DNA from: Bombus terrestris
Lineage: Eukaryota; Arthropoda; Insecta; Hymenoptera; Apidae
NCBI RefSeq assembly: GCF_910591885.1
Contig: NW_025963575.1
Location: 1 to 64,000, forward strand
Direction: 5' to 3'
Length of the DNA stretch: 64,000 nucleotides
Shown: one piece after another, positions 62,601 through 64,000 of the stretch
How the letters are laid out: the number at the start of each line of letters is the position of its first letter
Position numbering within the stretch: position 1 is the first letter of the stretch
Position numbers and translations under genes: made by a program
Notes under the pieces: generated by a model
Databases searched by the model: none
Seen by the model: only the letters and a program-made list of their open reading frames with translations
What the model was told of the DNA's origin: nothing

Positions 62601-64000
62601 CGTTCTCCCACGTTGTCCCACGGTGTCCAACGATGTCCAACGGTGTCCAACGGTGTCCCACGGTGTCCAACGATGTCCAACGGTGTCCCACGTTGTCCCA
62701 CGTTGTCCCACGTTGTCCCACGTTGTCCCACGTTGTCCCACGTTGTCCCACGTTGTCCCACGTTGTCCCACGTTGTCCCACGTTGTCCCACGGTGTCCAA
62801 CGGTGTCCAACGATGTCCAACGGTGTCCAACGGTGTCCCACGATGTCCACCGATGTCCAACGGTGTCCAACGGTGTCCAACGGTGTCCAACGGTGTCCCA
62901 CGTTGTCCCACGTTGTCCCACGGTGTCCAACGATGTCCAACGGTGTCCCACGTTGTCCCACGTTGTCCCACGGTGTCCAACGGTGTCCAACGATGTCCCA
63001 CGTTGTCCCACGTTGTCCCACGTTGTCCCACGTTGTCCCACGATGTCCCACGTTGTCCCACGTTGTCCCACGTTGTCCCACGTTGTCCCACGTTGTCCCA
63101 CGTTGTCCCACGTTGTCCCACGTTGTCCCACGGTGTCCAACGTTGTCCAACGATGTCCAACGGTGTCCAACGGTGTCCCACGATGTCCACCGATGTCCAA
63201 CGGTGTCCAACGGTGTCCAACGGTGTCCAACGGTGTCCCACGTTGTCCCACGTTGTCCCACGGTGTCCAACGATGTCCAACGGTGTCCCACGTTGTCCCA
63301 CGTTGTCCCACGTTGTCCCACGTTGTCCCACGATGTCCCACGTTGTCCAACGATGTCCAACGGTGTCCCACGTTGTCCCACGTTGTCCCACGTTGTCCCA
63401 CGTTGTCCCACGTTGTCCCACGGTGTCCAACGGTGTCCAACGATGTCCAGCGGTGTCCCACGTTGTCCCACGTTGTCCAACGATGTCCAACGGTGTCCCA
63501 CGTTGTCCCACGTTGTCCCACGTTGTCCCACGTTGTTCCATGGTTTCCCACGTTGTCCCACGTTGTCCCACGTTGTCCCACGTTGTCCCACGTTGTCCAA
63601 CGGTGTCCCACGGTGTCCAACGCTGTCCCACGTTGTCCCACGTTGTCCCACGTTGTCCCACGTTGTCCCACGGTGTCCCACGTTGTCCCACGTTGTCCCA
63701 CGGTGTCCAACGGTGTCCAACGATGTCCAAGGGTGTCCAACGGTGTCCCACGATGTCCACCGATGTCCAACGGTGTCCAACGGTGTCCAACGGTGTCCAA
63801 CGGTGTCCAACGATGTCCAACGATGTCCAACGGTGTCCCACGTTGTCCCACGTTGTCCAACGATGTCCAACGGTGTCCCACGTTGTCCCACGTTGTCCCA
63901 CGTTGTCCCACGTTGTCCCACGATGTCCCACGTTGTCCAACGATGTCCAACGGTGTCCCACGTTGTCCCACGTTGTCCTACGTTGTCCCACGTTGTCCCA
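62571..64000. repeat. 11.87-kb-offset near-identical segment, right copy (runs off window)
   Basis: This is the partner of 50701-52130 and continues to the last base of the window, so the matching block may be longer. It carries markers at 62591, 62841, 63181, 63531, 63621 and 63731. The three substitutions place a rare cgttgtccaa at 63141 and the only cgatgtccag I saw, at 63441. Confidence 0.9.

Larger units (their letters stand above)
1..64000. repeat. 10-bp tandem satellite array filling the window
   Basis: The sequence is a head-to-tail array of about 6,400 copies of a 10-bp unit, consensus cgttgtccca. The commonest variants are cggtgtccaa, cgatgtccaa, cggtgtccca, cgatgtccca and cgttgtccaa. 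Monomers start at every position ending in 1 throughout the window, and I found no insertion or deletion that shifts this register. All units point the same way. Positions 1-2, 4-8 and 10 are nearly invariant; positions 3 (T, G or A) and 9 (C or A) carry most variation. The consensus is 60% G+C with 7 of 10 pyrimidines on the + strand, so base skew is strong. No unique sequence, mobile element or inverted segment interrupts the array, and both ends lie inside it. A satellite of this kind is typical of eukaryotic heterochromatin or subtelomeres; that placement is inference. I do not recognise the monomer. Confidence 0.98.
22601..64000. repeat. Right array domain: long 4-6 kb higher-order copies
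   Basis: This part carries a linked set of rare monomers repeated at kilobase spacing. The pair tggtgtccca-cgttctccca lies at 23421, 28201, 34301, 40691, 45851, 50721, 60161 and 62591. The pair cgttgttcca-tggtttccca lies at 24151, 28931, 35031, 41421, 51661, 52591 and 63531, with one outlier at 20941. The monomer cgttttccca lies at 25221, 29421, 31321, 35521, 35631, 38241, 41911, 53801 and 54981. Their spacings agree with each other (4780, 6100 and 6390 for consecutive left-hand members), so whole blocks rather than single monomers were copied. No gene, RNA or mobile element is seen. Confidence 0.75.

Noticed and set aside
1..64000. CRISPR array
   Set aside because: Units are 10 bp, contiguous and without spacers; CRISPR needs repeats of about 23-50 bp separated by unique spacers.
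1..64000. Telomeric repeat tract
   Set aside because: The unit is not TTAGGG, TTTAGGG, TTAGG or a known yeast-type telomere repeat. The G-rich strand reads TGGGACAACG. A subtelomeric site remains possible but the window gives no evidence for it.
1..64000. Known centromeric satellites (alpha satellite, Drosophila dodeca satellite, CENP-B box)
   Set aside because: The period is 10 bp, not 171 or 11-12 bp, and I found no match to the CENP-B box pattern. A centromeric role cannot be excluded or supported from sequence alone.
1..64000. Plasmid iterons or a bacterial origin
   Set aside because: Iterons are few and next to a rep gene; 64 kb of 10-bp repeats with no gene does not fit a bacterial replicon.
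1..64000. Pure assembly artefact
   Set aside because: Copies differ by private substitutions and whole-monomer indels, which a collapsed or looped assembly would not invent. However, misjoining of near-identical blocks (for example the 11.87-kb pair) cannot be excluded without reads.
1..64000. tRNA, rRNA or other structured RNA genes
   Set aside because: No cloverleaf, conserved rRNA core or other non-repeat sequence is present anywhere in the window.

Overview
The whole 64,000-base window is one uninterrupted tandem array of a 10-bp monomer (consensus cgttgtccca on the + strand, TGGGACAACG on the - strand), about 6,400 copies end to end. The array enters and leaves the window in mid-repeat, so its full length is at least 64 kb and its flanks are unseen. 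I see no gene, RNA gene, transposon, promoter, CRISPR array, origin or any unique sequence. A pure 10-bp satellite of this size points to a eukaryotic nuclear genome (a heterochromatic, subtelomeric, pericentromeric or very large minisatellite/VNTR locus). I do not recognise the monomer and cannot name a species or clade.

The array is not monotonous. Each monomer differs from its neighbours at a few fixed positions. Written as TGTCC-xACG-y, five unit types are common: CACGT (dominant), AACGG, AACGA, CACGG and CACGA; AACGT is much rarer. Rarer private variants recur at long distances with the same neighbours, so blocks of 0.2 to 6.5 kb have been copied repeatedly (higher-order repeats). Marker spacing gives offsets of 0.28, 0.34, 0.75, 1.68, 1.93, 2.43, 2.46, 4.48, 4.78, 4.87, 5.92, 6.10, 6.39, 8.26, 8.84, 8.96 and 11.87 kb.

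Layout: (1) about 1-22.6 kb is a left domain of shorter, more scrambled higher-order blocks, including a 280-bp tandem duplication near 13.3-13.8 kb and a 2.46-kb tandem duplication at 15.6-20.15 kb; a double cgttgtccaa monomer recurs only here. (2) About 23-44.6 kb holds a run of three long copies spaced by 6.1 and 6.39 kb. (3) About 42-64 kb holds partial re-copies of the same material at 4.48, 4.87, 8.26 and 11.87 kb, and a local three-copy cluster at 59.5-62.6 kb. One pair of segments 11.87 kb apart (50,701-52,130 and 62,571-64,000) differs at only three bases in 1,430 by my reading.

Because 10 is not a multiple of 3 and the consensus has no stop on either strand, huge open frames (up to about 40 kb) run through the array. 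They are a by-product of the repeat, not genes. The points most worth checking are the unbroken 10-bp register over 64 kb, the coupling of variants across monomer boundaries, the near-complete retention of one CpG per 10 bp, the one-sided G-run distribution with 7-nt spacing, and the nested higher-order history. All comparisons were made by eye, so offsets are reliable at marker monomers and block ends are approximate.
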